Source: Euglena gracilis (lineage: Eukaryota > Euglenida > Euglenophyceae > Euglenales). Taken from it: a stretch of 64,000 bases of DNA. Both the position numbers and the translations under genes were made by a program. The stretch spans positions 67,092,452 to 67,156,451 of the forward strand of contig CP154956.1 of the NCBI GenBank assembly GCA_039621445.1, given 5' to 3'. The notes beneath the pieces were generated by a model. That model was not told where the DNA came from, did no database searches, and worked only from the letters and a program-made list of their open reading frames with translations. Shown here piece after piece: positions 10,918 through 20,516 of this stretch. How positions within the stretch are numbered: the stretch's first letter is position 1; the number at the start of each line of letters is the position of its first letter.

Positions 10918-12766
10918 CCCTGTCCTTTTCCTTTTCCTCCTTTGCCACCACTCTTTCCTTTGCCCTTAAAATTCTGCCAACCCTTCCCTCCAAAATTGCC
11001 TTTTCCACCCCCTTGTCGCGTCCTCCCCCCCCCCCTTGGGCTTGGGGTCCAAAATTTTGTGCGGGGGGTCCTTGATTTGTATCCGGCAATTTTGCCCAAC
11101 ACTTAGCGGCCATATGCCCTATCTTACCACAACGTTCGCACGGTGCTCTGATTACACCTTCGTTGTTTTTTGTTGTGGTGGTAGGGGTAGTGAGTGGTGC
11201 TTCTTCCACGTTTTGAATGGAAACGGGGTGATTCGAAATTTTTGATGTGTCCCCCTCCTCCTTTTTCGTTTGAGAATTTTGAGAAAAATTCTCATTTTCT
11301 GTTCCCATGGAAACTTCTGTCACCCTCATCCATTGGGGGGTTTTGATTCCGTGCCGGGGGGGAACCGCGCCGCATAAATTCAAAGGCTTCCTCTTTTTGC
11401 GTGAGTCGTTTGTGCATCATTCCCATGATTTCCGTGGGGGGTCATTGAAATTCTTTGGGGGAAACTTGCAATTTTCGTCCGTTTGACAAAGTTCGTCCAT
11501 TGAGTGAAAGAAGCAAGTTTTTTGCACTTGCCGACCCAACCGTCACCTCAAAATGCGTCCCCAAAAACACCACGGAGACAAAATATAACGTGCCTCCCTC
11601 CAACGCACTCACCAAAACCCCTTGCACTTGGTGGGCTTCCACCAAGGGCAAATTTCTTACCTCCACCACGTTAAGAAATCACTTCCCCGTTCTTGTTCCC
11701 TGACAATTATCTCGTTGTAAAATTTGGGAATTTCCCGTCTTAGAACCCGATACGGGTCGGCGTGAAAAAAACTGAAAAAACAACATGAAAAAAACTGTCT
11801 CAAAAGGTTTCCAATCCTCCCTAGTTAGGTCGTTTTTCTCCTTGAGGCGAATTTCGTCAAAAGTTTGCCTTGCACAATTTCCAGCCCCACTGGAATTTTC
11901 TTTTTCCAACAATTCACAAGCTTGTTGAAAATTTGTGATCATTCCCGTCCCCTTAGGAGCCTCAAACGGTCTCCATCGGTTTCATTTGCGGAGGAAATGA
12001 AAAGTGAAAAGAGGTGTTGGTCGTCGGTTGGACCTCTAGAAAGACTTTGTACATATTCTTCCAACGAAATCGAAAATCGAAAATCAGGCCAATCTTCGGC
12101 GTGGCCAGAAAAAATTTTGAGTTTTTCCCCTTTTTCCACCATGGCACTCAAGGGGGATCCAACAAAAGTTGGATTTTAGCTTCCAAAACTGGTACCTCCT
12201 CCGCCCCCCATCGCCGCCCCCACCCCAATAGGTAAAATTTGCACCGGAGCAACAACAGTCGGACCTTTTTGGTTTGATTAGATGGGAAAGCCCAACACGT
12301 TGATGGTGGGGGGGGCATATGAATGGGGTACCTCCTGTACGGGGGGTGCTTGTACACCGGGGGGACCCACTTGTGCGGGACCGTGTGAATCCGAATTCTG
12401 GGTGTGGGGGTAAAGACTTGTGTGGGTTGGTTCACGGGAACGTGCAGAGTGTGGCTTTGCCAACAGTGGGTAGAGACCACCTTATGGTGCTCTTCCCCTT
12501 TGGGCAAGACCTCCACTCCGGCACTGTTGCCCGAAAAAGCCGCTCCCCCTACCTCTGGGCCTAGGTTCCCCGAGTAGGGAGCGACGGGGGGGATATTTTC
12601 AAATTTTTTGAAAACTAACCCACTCACTCTCTCAGGGTTTCTCCTTCTCGTTCCTTCAGGTCCCAATTCATCCTTCTGAGTGGATCCCAACCGTGGTCCC
12701 AACCCATAGCTCGTTCCCAACCCATAGCTCAGTCGCAACCCATAGCTCGGTGGTGGGGCTGTCCTT
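10918..12766 (-). pseudogene. gag of gag-only LTR element (3' part), CCHC zinc knuckle
   Basis: Minus-strand gag, continuous with 24881-25121 once copy 2 and one target duplicate are removed. Order: a Tyr/Gly/Pro-rich N-terminal region (12766-12148), a capsid-like block (12151-11679, KIFSGHAEDWPDFRFSISL), then a CCHC knuckle CERCGKIGHMAAKCW (about 11148-11104). The frame is broken at about 12150, 11940, 11680 and 11440. After the knuckle the frame runs straight into the polypurine tract and LTR, with no pol gene. It is a non-autonomous gag-only derivative, or a pol deletion. Its LTR is of the same family as copy 2. Confidence 0.75.
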
Positions 12767-12770
12767 GTTG

Positions 12771-13370
12771 AGTTTTCCCCTCTTGCCGGTTCGGTGACCG
12801 TGCGCGGAATGGGCTCCCCGGCAGGCCGAGTGGGGGAAAACAGTCACCCGGCGCTCCGGTAAAAAATAGGCACACGAGCCCCAAAAATTCCCTTTTTTTT
12901 TGTGTCTTTCGGTCCCTGAATTCAGCCAGAACCTGGGTTCCGGCAGCCAAATAATTCAAAAATTGGGTGGGGGGAACGGTATTTTTGGCCAACTCCTTGG
13001 GGGTGCCTCTGAAGCAGTAGGGGGGGGGGAGGAAAAGCCTGGATTGAATTTAAAAAAGGGTAGCGGGGGGGGCGGAAGAACACCTTCACCTTGGTTCCCA
13101 GCGCCGCTTGCTCTTTCTTTTTCTGAATTTGAAGTTTTGTCTTTTGATTGACCTTCCGGATTGACTTTTGAACTCCTTGGACAATTGTTTCCTTGAATTC
13201 AGATTCAATTTTTGAAATTCCTTCCTTCAGCATGCACAATTCTTTGAATGAAACATTCGGAAGAGAGAACCTGGGGGGGGAAAAGTACACAGGTAAAAAA
13301 AGTAGCGGAATGGGGCAGAAGGTTCGCTAATTCCAGTGCGCAGGCGCCAGGCCGCCTCCCGCCGCCCACA
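12771..13370 (-). repeat. Copy 2 3' LTR
   Basis: 600-bp direct repeat of 24278-24876. In minus orientation it starts TGTGGGCGGCGGG and ends GGGGAAAACT. It contains a G-run and a run encoding VWAAGGGLAPAHWN where gene ends run into the LTR. Confidence 0.93.
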
Positions 13371-13384
13371 CTCCCCTTCCTACC
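13371..13384 (-). other. Polypurine tract, copy 2
   Basis: Reverse strand GGTAGGAAGGGGAG immediately upstream of the 3' LTR start; it would prime plus-strand DNA synthesis. Confidence 0.85.
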
Positions 13385-13411
13385 GAGGCGCCCGGCCTCG
13401 CCTGCCTTCGG

Positions 13412-16321
13412 CTAACCTCGGAGGCGGGAGCGGGGGGCGATGCGCACCTCATCGGCGAAGTGAACGAATTGTACAAACAAACGTCGGGGCGGTTCGGGTA
13501 TAAGGAGGGCAGGGGTGTGGCCTTGGCCTCGGCCTTGGCCTTTGGCGTTTGGTGCCCGGGGGCGCCCCTCGTGTGTGGCCTCGCGCGCCACAGGAGCCTG
13601 GTCGGGGGCTGGCGTTGGTCCCCGGGCGGTCTGCTGGCATGGGTAGCCGTGGGTAGGGGAAAATGGGTGGCCTCCGGGTTGGGGCCGGAAAGGGCCGGGA
13701 CACACCAGGCCTGCGTTGGGGGGATTGAGGACGCAGACACCGGCGGTGGTGCCCTCTCGCCGCCTTGAGGCCGAGGACGGGTCCTGGAGGTGCAACGGGA
13801 AGGAGCCATGGGTGGCGAAGGCTCCATCGGGACAGGGGATGAACGGGGCGCACTGGGTATGGGGGTGCGCTGGCAGGAAATGGCGTGAGAGGAACGGGGA
13901 CGGCGTGGCACAGGCCGGCGGCATGGGGGGGTGCCGGCCCGTACACACCGGGAAGGCCGCAGGCGGAGGGGGCACCGCGTCCCCGCCCGCAGCCGGGAAA
14001 TGGTTCGGAATGGGCACATACGGAGAATGGGTGAACATCGCACAGGCAGCCACAGCCGCCTGGGGGGCAGCCACAGCAGCCTGGGTGGCAGCCATCACCG
14101 TCGCCTGGGGGGCGGCCACAGCAGCCTGGGAGGCAGCCACAGCCGCCTGGGGGGCAGCGTGCGGCAGCAAATGAGCGAACGCAGACACGGGCTGCGCACA
14201 CTCAGCTCCTGTCGATGGACACACCAAGGTTGATACCGCAGCAGAGGGGATCTGGGGATCAGCCTCCTGCGACAGCTGGGGAAACGCAGAGACGGAGGGA
14301 CGGTCGGACGGGTGGTGCACAAAGTGCAGCGGGACGGGCTGGTGCGATGCAGCGGCGGCGACGGTCCGCGGTGGATCCTGACCTAGCGCTGGCGGTGGAT
14401 CGCGTGTCGGGACATGCTGTGCTGCAGGCACCGCTGTGCCCACTGGGGGGTCCGCTGACTCCCCTTCCTGGCTGCTTGCCTCCTCGTCCTTCTTGACGTC
14501 CTCGTCGGGCCAGACCCACTCCTCGGGTGGGTCCTCCCACTCGGTGTTGTTGATGGCCTCCTGCTCCTGCTTCTTCACCTCCGCGATGATGACCGCCACC
14601 TCAGCCGGGTTGCGGTGGAGGTAGTCCAGCAGGTCCACCTTGAGCTTCTTGGACTTGGCGTACTCGATCATCTGGTGAGAGTAGCGATGGAAGAAATTCT
14701 TCAACGGCTCCCACGTGAGAGTCGGGTGGCCCTCCCACTTCACCTCGAACTCCCAGTCGCCGTCGTCTCGGCGGCGGTGCCGCCGGATCTCCTCCACCGT
14801 CCACTCCTCGATGTCCACGTCTTCCTGCGGTCTGGCCTGCCGGTAGGCAAACATCTTGGGCGGGCCCCACAACCGCGTGTCATCGCGGTAGGCCTTCAGC
14901 TGGCAGCGGTGGGCCTCTTGGCGGCGGCCCTCCTCCAGCTCCAGCTCATACGAGTGCTCGCCACGGCGCGCGGTGACCCGGGCTGGGCCAAGCCAGTAGC
15001 TCTCGAGCTTCTGGCCCGGCCGCCTCGGAGGCCGGAGGTACCAGACCAGGTCTCCCTTGGCGAACTCCTCGAGGTCCTTCCTGCTCCGGTTCTTCTGGTC
15101 CGCTTGCCGCTTGTGGAGGTCGTTGAGGACGTCGGCGACCTTCTGGTCCACGGCCTTCTGTCTCTTGAAGAACGACACGGCATCCTCCACCATGACCGGG
15201 GCCTTGTACGGTACGCCACCAGTCCACCGATGCCGTCCATACAGCACCTCGTATGGGCTCAGGCCGTGCTGCGCCTTGGAGTCGTTCAGCTTCTGCACTG
15301 CCCTGGGCAGGGACTCCACCCAGGTGATCGGGGCCTCGGCCTTCTCGCTCCGGATCCGCTTCTGCAGCTGCGCACCGAGGGACTCCGCCCGCCCGTTCGC
15401 CGCGTGGTGGTACGCCTGGGCGTAGGCGGGGCGGATCCCGTGCAGGCCGCACATGCTGCGCCACCACGCGCCAGCAAAATGCGGCCCGCGATCACTCGTG
15501 ATCACGCTGGGCAGCCCGTGCGGCGACCACCACCCCCGGTACATCGCCTTAGCCACGGTGGCGGCGGTGAGGCCGCGCGTGTGGTGGGCCGTGGCCACGA
15601 CCCACCCACTGTGGCGATCGACGCAGGCGGCGAACACGTTGTACAGCTGCCCCTCGAAGTCCACCTCCGGCATCACGAAGAGGTCGATGGCCACCGACGC
15701 CATGATGTACGGCGGGACGGGCGTCGGGCAGACCTTCAGCCGCAGCGGCTGGTGCGGGTGCTCGGTGGCCTGGCACACCGGGCACGTCCGCTGCAGCCCG
15801 CCGGCCACCTTCGCCGCCTCCATCCGGTCCGCGAAGACGTAGGTGCGCTCGGCCTCCTCCACCAGCCGGTCCCCGCCAACGTGGCCGGAGACCGAGTGCT
15901 GCTCCCTCAGCACCTCCGCCAGCAGCCCGCTCGGCACACACCACCTCCCCGCCGAGACGAGCCGCCCATCCACCAGCTGGAACCCGCTGGGCCAGCCCGG
16001 GCCGTTGTGGGCCTGGTCCCAGACAGGCTTCCAGCGCGGGCACACCGCATACGCCTTGCTCCAGTCCATGTCGAAGACGTTGATGTCCAGGTCAGGCTGC
16101 GGGGGCACAGGATCAGCGGTTGACGGCACACACGCTGAGGGCACTGCAGACGGGACCGACGCGGCCGGTGACGGCACACCGGCTGCGGACGCTGGGACGG
16201 GCATGGCCGGTGATGACACCCCGGCTGTGGGCGTTGCGGACGGTGCGATGGACTGCGGTGCGGTGGACTGCGGTGCTGGTGATGGGACTGGCGATGGCGC
16301 GTTGGATGATGGTGCTGGCAC
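13412..16321 (-). CDS. Copy 2 integrase with chromodomain and Ala/Pro-rich tail
   Basis: A 969-residue open frame. Residues 1-75 are a Pro/Ala/Ser linker. A HHCC zinc-binding region follows (HSVSGH near 142, CPVC near 180). The integrase core has D (AIDLF, about 212), D (TSDRGPHF, about 277) and E (GRAESLG, about 312), spaced D-65-D-35-E, so the catalytic triad is intact. A GPARV/SYELE-type C-terminal segment is near 450-470. A chromodomain lies at about 505-560 (WEFEVKWEGHPTLTWEP), expected to steer insertion to particular chromatin. The rest is acidic, then rich in Ala, Pro and Gln with tandem AAVAAPQ repeats (DNA about 14050-14160, 21-bp period). It is separated from the RNase H frame by a 2-bp loss near 16465. 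In the parent element it was probably part of one polyprotein. Confidence 0.92.
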   Translation of the reverse strand: MPAPSSNAPSPVPSPAPQSTAPQSIAPSATPTAGVSSPAMPVPASAAGVPSPAASVPSAVPSACVPSTADPVPPQPDLDINVFDMDWSKAYAVCPRWKPVWDQAHNGPGWPSGFQLVDGRLVSAGRWCVPSGLLAEVLREQHSVSGHVGGDRLVEEAERTYVFADRMEAAKVAGGLQRTCPVCQATEHPHQPLRLKVCPTPVPPYIMASVAIDLFVMPEVDFEGQLYNVFAACVDRHSGWVVATAHHTRGLTAATVAKAMYRGWWSPHGLPSVITSDRGPHFAGAWWRSMCGLHGIRPAYAQAYHHAANGRAESLGAQLQKRIRSEKAEAPITWVESLPRAVQKLNDSKAQHGLSPYEVLYGRHRWTGGVPYKAPVMVEDAVSFFKRQKAVDQKVADVLNDLHKRQADQKNRSRKDLEEFAKGDLVWYLRPPRRPGQKLESYWLGPARVTARRGEHSYELELEEGRRQEAHRCQLKAYRDDTRLWGPPKMFAYRQARPQEDVDIEEWTVEEIRRHRRRDDGDWEFEVKWEGHPTLTWEPLKNFFHRYSHQMIEYAKSKKLKVDLLDYLHRNPAEVAVIIAEVKKQEQEAINNTEWEDPPEEWVWPDEDVKKDEEASSQEGESADPPVGTAVPAAQHVPTRDPPPALGQDPPRTVAAAASHQPVPLHFVHHPSDRPSVSAFPQLSQEADPQIPSAAVSTLVCPSTGAECAQPVSAFAHLLPHAAPQAAVAASQAAVAAPQATVMAATQAAVAAPQAAVAACAMFTHSPYVPIPNHFPAAGGDAVPPPPAAFPVCTGRHPPMPPACATPSPFLSRHFLPAHPHTQCAPFIPCPDGAFATHGSFPLHLQDPSSASRRREGTTAGVCVLNPPNAGLVCPGPFRPQPGGHPFSPTHGYPCQQTARGPTPAPDQAPVAREATHEGRPRAPNAKGQGRGQGHTPALLIPEPPRRLFVQFVHFADEVRIAPRSRLRG

Positions 16322-16823
16322 GGACGCTGGTGATGCGATGCACGACGCAGACGGTGGGACTGCCGCAGACGATGCCGACGGTGGGACTGCTGCGGCCGCG
16401 GGAGACGAGGCTGACGGGTGCTTCTCGCGTGGGTGCTCGGACCGCGTACTGCGGGGCGTCTGCTGGGGCGTCTCGGGCGTTGCGCTGCGTGTCGAGGCGG
16501 CTGCGCGTGGTGACGGCGATGTGGGACGCTGACGGGACCGCGGCGAACGACTGGAGCGGGATCAGCTGGATGACGGCCAGCTCTCTCCCCTCCTTCAGGG
16601 TTGACCTCTCCACCTGTTCCGCCTTGGTCTCCTCGTCCTCGGGATGCACCGCCTTCGGGGCGGACTTCTCGCGCAGCTTCTCCTCCAGGATGTGGGCCTT
16701 CATCTCCTTCGTGTCGGCCTCGGTTCCGTGCCACGAGGTGTCACGCCAGCCTTGTGAGGCGGGGTAAGCCCAGCGAGACATGGCATCGCCCACCACGTTG
16801 GTCTCGCCGGGGACGTGCACCAC
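16113..16823 (-). pseudogene. Copy 2 RNase H C-terminus and connector, displaced frame
   Basis: This frame continues RNase H after an indel near 16885: VHVPGETNVVGDAMSRWAYP, then an acidic helix (DTKEMKAHILEEKLREK) and LAVIQLIPLQSFAAV. After about 16465 the frame is wrong, because two bases present in copy 1 (CGCACGGTACGC) are missing here (CGCAGTACGC). The true continuation is the linker of the integrase frame. Confidence 0.8.
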
Positions 16824-16879
16824 GGTGATGCGGAACTCGTTGAGCTTCGCATGCCATCTGGCCCGCCTCCCCTGCGGGA

Positions 16880-18111
16880 CGACGTACGACGACGGCGACG
16901 TACTCCTTGTACCACGACTCCAGGCTGCGGTGGTCGGTCAGGACGAGGATCTCGTTGTCCAGCAGGAAGCCCGCCCACTTGTCGAGGGCGGCCACCACGG
17001 CATACGTCTCCTTGTCCCGGACATCCCACCGAAGGCGCTGCCCCTCGGTGAGCTTCCGGGACATGAAGGCCACCGGGACGGAGGCCCCCGGCCGCAGGTC
17101 CTCCACCCGCGGCACGCCGTCGATGTTCGGGAACTGCTCCAGCACCGCTCCGATGGCGTAGTCCGACGCGTCGGTGCGCAGGACGAACGGCTTGGCTGGA
17201 TCGATGTGGTACAGCTCCAGGTCGGCGACGAGGGCCTTCTTCAGCTTGTCGAACGCCTCCTTCTCCTGCTCCGTCCACACCACTGGGTGCTTGGATCCCG
17301 CCTTGGTCAGCTCCCTCGGCAACTTCAGCTTCTCCTGCAACGGCGCCGCTAGCTCCGCGTAGAGTCTCACGTAGCCCGCATAGTAATTGCAGACGCCGAG
17401 AAACGCGCGGAGACTGCTGACCGTCGGCGGCAGCTGCCAGTGCTGCACCGCCGACAGTTTGCCTGGGGCAGGCGCCCTCCTGCCGTGCCCCAGGACATGC
17501 CCCACGAACTCGACCTGCCTCATGAAGAGCTTGACCTTGCGGCTGTCGCTGACCCATCTGTCCTTCTCCAAGGCCAGCAACGTCTCACGGACGTCTCGGG
17601 CATGCTTCTGGTAGAACTCCTCGTCCGTCTCCTCCGCTCCCTGCCGCGTACTGACGATGATGTCGTCGAAGTACGGGCGGGAGTGCGCCTTCACCGCCGC
17701 GCAGGTGGCGTCGATGTCCCGCTGCAGGAGGGCGGGCCCGACGTTGATCCCCTGCGGGACCACACGCCACTGCCACAGCCCACCCGGCAGCTGGACGTTC
17801 GTCACCGGTCGGCTCTCCTCCGCCAAGGCCACCTGGTGGAACGCGTCCCGCAAGTCGATGGTGCTGAAGAGGGTACACTTCGCCTGCTCCGCCACGATCT
17901 CCTCCGTCAAGGGCAAGGGGTAGCTGTCCGCCATGATCTGCAGGTTCGTCACCGCGTAGTCACACACCATCCTCCACTTCCCGTTCTTCTTCCGAATCGG
18001 GAAGGCCGCCGCCCGCCACGGGCCGCGGCCCGGCTCCACCTTCCGGTCGCGGCGGCACTCCTCCTCCATCTCCCGCAGCGCCTCCAGCCGCTCGCCCTTC
18101 AGGCGATCACC
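16880..18111 (-). CDS. Copy 2 reverse transcriptase and RNase H
   Basis: An open frame with all core RT blocks: FPIRKKNGKWRMVCDY (about 18000), TIDLRDAFHQVALAE (about 17855), VVPQGINVGPALLQRDID (about 17755) and the active site YFDDIIVST (about 17670). RT copies the element RNA, primed by tRNA. The tether and RNase H follow: FVLRTDASDYAIGAVLEQ (about 17170), MSRKLTEGQRL (about 17060), LDNEILVLTDHRSLE (about 16940). The open frame extends upstream to 18561, but that part is out of phase with the homologous copy and is not counted. A 1-bp deletion near 18107, compared with copy 1, separates it from the protease. It ends where an indel (extra GTCGTCGTACG-type sequence near 16885) shifts the frame in RNase H. 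Confidence 0.92.
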
Positions 18112-20031
18112 CTCCCCACCACCGGCTGGGCGTTTGGCTTGAGGCGCAGCACCGCCATCCCGTGCTGGCCTCGGGGCGGCGGATCGGGGTGGACGCGGTC
18201 GCAGAAGACGCGGCCCTCGAACTCCTTGAGCATCTCGGCGCGCAGCTGGACGGCCAGCGGATGCTGCTCCTCCGCCTCGGCCGTGACCACCCCACGGACT
18301 TCCTTCGCCTCCTTGGCCGCGTCGATCAGCACCTTGGCCACCATTGCCTCCTCCTCGGCGTCCAGGGCCTCGTCCTCCTCGTCTCCGTCGGGGCCGTTGA
18401 CCCCGACGGTGAGCCTCATCTTCCTCACCTCGGCCTCCATCTCCTCCTCCACTTCGGACGGCGTGCGGGGCAACGGCGACGGGCTGCGGGCTCGGACGGT
18501 CGCGTGGGTGCGTGTGCTTAGCGCTGCGATCTCGCTTGCTTCGGTGCCGGCGATGACCCATCGGGGGTCGTCGTGGAGCTGGAGCGCATCCCGCCAGGGT
18601 TGCACATCCAGCCTGTGCTCCTTCAGCCAGGGGTAACCCAGAATCAGGTCACACCCTATATCACCGTCATGGACGGTGATCTGGCTGTGCCACCTCTTCA
18701 CTCCTCCACTCCTCTCTCCTTCGCTCCTCGCGTTGAACACCAGGAGGACGTCCGCCTCGTTGCTGCCGCCCGCCAGCAGGTCGCCGTTCACGGTCCGCAG
18801 CAGCAGCGGTCGCTCACTGCGACGGAAACATCCGTTCGGGAACAAGTCCCGACGGATCAGCGATGTCTGCGCCCCCGTGTCGATGAGGGCCTTCGCCTTC
18901 TCCTCCCGGCCGTCGATCTCGATGACCACATCCAGCATCAGCTGGTAGCTGCCGCCCCGCCTCTCCATGCGGCCCACCTGGAAGGGCCGGCTGGGGCGGT
19001 ACTGCCACGGACGGACGGTGACCTTGTGGACCTTCCGCGGGGGGTTGGGCTCGTCGGCGGCGGTGGTGACGGGCTCGGCGGGTGGATCGTTGTGCGGCTC
19101 GGCGGGGGCGCACGATGCTTGGCGGGTGCACGATGGCGGTCGTTGGCGCGGGGCTTGGGACAGCGCCGCTGCTTGCGGGGGCAGCGCCGTCCGGCTTGGT
19201 GGTGCGGTGGCGGACGCGGGTGCGGGTGCCGGCGACGGCGGTATCGCGCTGGGCGGCACGGCTGCTTGGCGGGTTGGTGGGGTGCGCTCGCACAGGTATC
19301 GGACTACACCTTCGGGAATGCGATACGCCTGCTCTCGGGTACCGCGCTGCTGGGATGCCCCACCCAGCTGCCGTCGATGATGTCGTCGTCCATCTTGCTC
19401 CTCCACGATGTTCTCGCACTGGCCGTCGCACACGATGTCCTGCATGGGGGCCATGGAGTCCGCGATCCAGAAGCGTGTGGGCTTGCGATAGCCCCACGCC
19501 TCGAACATGCAGTAGTCCACATCGACGTACTGCATGTCCTCCACGACCTTGCGGTGGCGGAGTTTCCCATAGCGGGGATTCTCCAGCCACCACAGGGACG
19601 GCCGCAGGTAGGCGATGATCTCCTTCGTCTTGCGGACCAGGAAGTCGGCCTTCCGCAGCCGCCCCGTCCGGGTCGTCATCGCGCTGGAGTACTCGGTGCA
19701 CGGCGGCGAGGCGGCGACCAGCTCGAAGTCGCCGGGCCAGTACTCCTCCCAGTACCGCCAGCGCCGCACGTCCACCGTCTTGTCCGCCTTCCACCGCGGG
19801 TCGGCATCCACCGAGATGACGGAGTAGCCGAGCTTCTCCAGCGCCCGCTTCACCGAACCCGTTCCGGAGAACAGGTCCAGTGCCCACCTCTTTGGCGTCG
19901 AGGTTGTCGGTGACGATGCGGCCTGCTTCGGTGCCGCCCGAGAGGACGGTGCGCTCGGGGGGGGGGAAGGGGGGCTGGTTGCTGCGGGGGGGAGCGTGGT
20001 GCCGCTGACGGGGGGGGGGGGGGGGGGGGGG

Positions 20032-20091
<60 letters not shown>

Positions 20092-20456
20092 GGGGGGGGT
20101 GGGGGGGGGGGGGGGAGGGCGGGGGGGGGTGGGGTGGGGGGGGGGCGCGGTGCTCGCTCCTGCTGCTGCCGGGCTGGGGGCGTCGCGGTGGCACGATGCT
20201 GCGTAGACGATGGCTCGGGCGCTGCTGGCTTGGCGGGGGGCGAGGACTGCGCAGACGAGACCGGTCGCGCCGCAGACGATTGCTCGGAACGACGGGACTT
20301 CTTCTGTAGCACGGACCAGTAGTTGTTTGTCGAAATCTGATGGGCCCCGCCTTGACCGTGTGCTTCAGGGCACGGTCTCTCCCCTCCTTGGGAGATTTGG
20401 GGCTTGCTGGGTCTGGGGGGCGTGCGGGGCTCTTGGGTGATTGCCCGCACGCTCAC
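18099..20456 (-). CDS. Copy 2 C5-cytosine DNA methyltransferase fused to retroviral-type aspartic protease
   Basis: A 785-residue frame. Residues 1-185 are low-complexity Pro/Ala/Ser, with a poly-Pro run made by a G-homopolymer tract. The methyltransferase lies at about 186-385: motif I DLFSGTGSVKRAL (AdoMet binding), ASPPCTEYS near 249 (motif IV, catalytic Cys), WWLENPRYGKLRHR near 292 (ENP where most C5 enzymes have ENV), then YVDVDYCMFEAWGYRKPTRFW. This arrangement is closest to the phage/bacterial-type family with SPPCTEYS and ENP. After a Pro-rich linker comes an aspartic protease: ALIDTGAQTSLIR near 525 and CDLILGYPWL near 615. The last part is an acidic connector into RT. The role inferred is methylation of element or host DNA; activity is not shown by sequence. 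Confidence 0.92.
20009..20150. repeat. Poly-G (plus strand) tract inside the methyltransferase ORF
   Basis: About 140 bp that is almost pure G, with a few C, A and T interruptions. It encodes poly-Pro on the minus strand in the ORF frame. The matching part of copy 1 (about 5250-5380) is ordinary mixed sequence. It can form G-quadruplexes. It could also be a sequencing or assembly artefact. Confidence 0.9.
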
Positions 20457-20516
20457 GCTGGCGTTGGGATTTGACGGCCGGCCCAGACCCCCATCCCTGG
20501 GGCCTGGGCGGCCCCG

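Noticed and set aside
13716-14174. Plus-strand frame rich in Ala and Trp
   Set aside because: Antisense reading of the AAVAAPQ coding repeat.
14615-16123. 502-residue plus-strand frame opposite the integrase
   Set aside because: Antisense shadow of the integrase gene; no domain of its own.
18112-18561. Upstream extension of the RT frame
   Set aside because: Out of phase with the acidic connector that copy 1 and the protease frame encode here; open only because of high GC.
18573-19913. 446-residue plus-strand frame opposite methyltransferase and protease
   Set aside because: Antisense shadow in GC-rich DNA.
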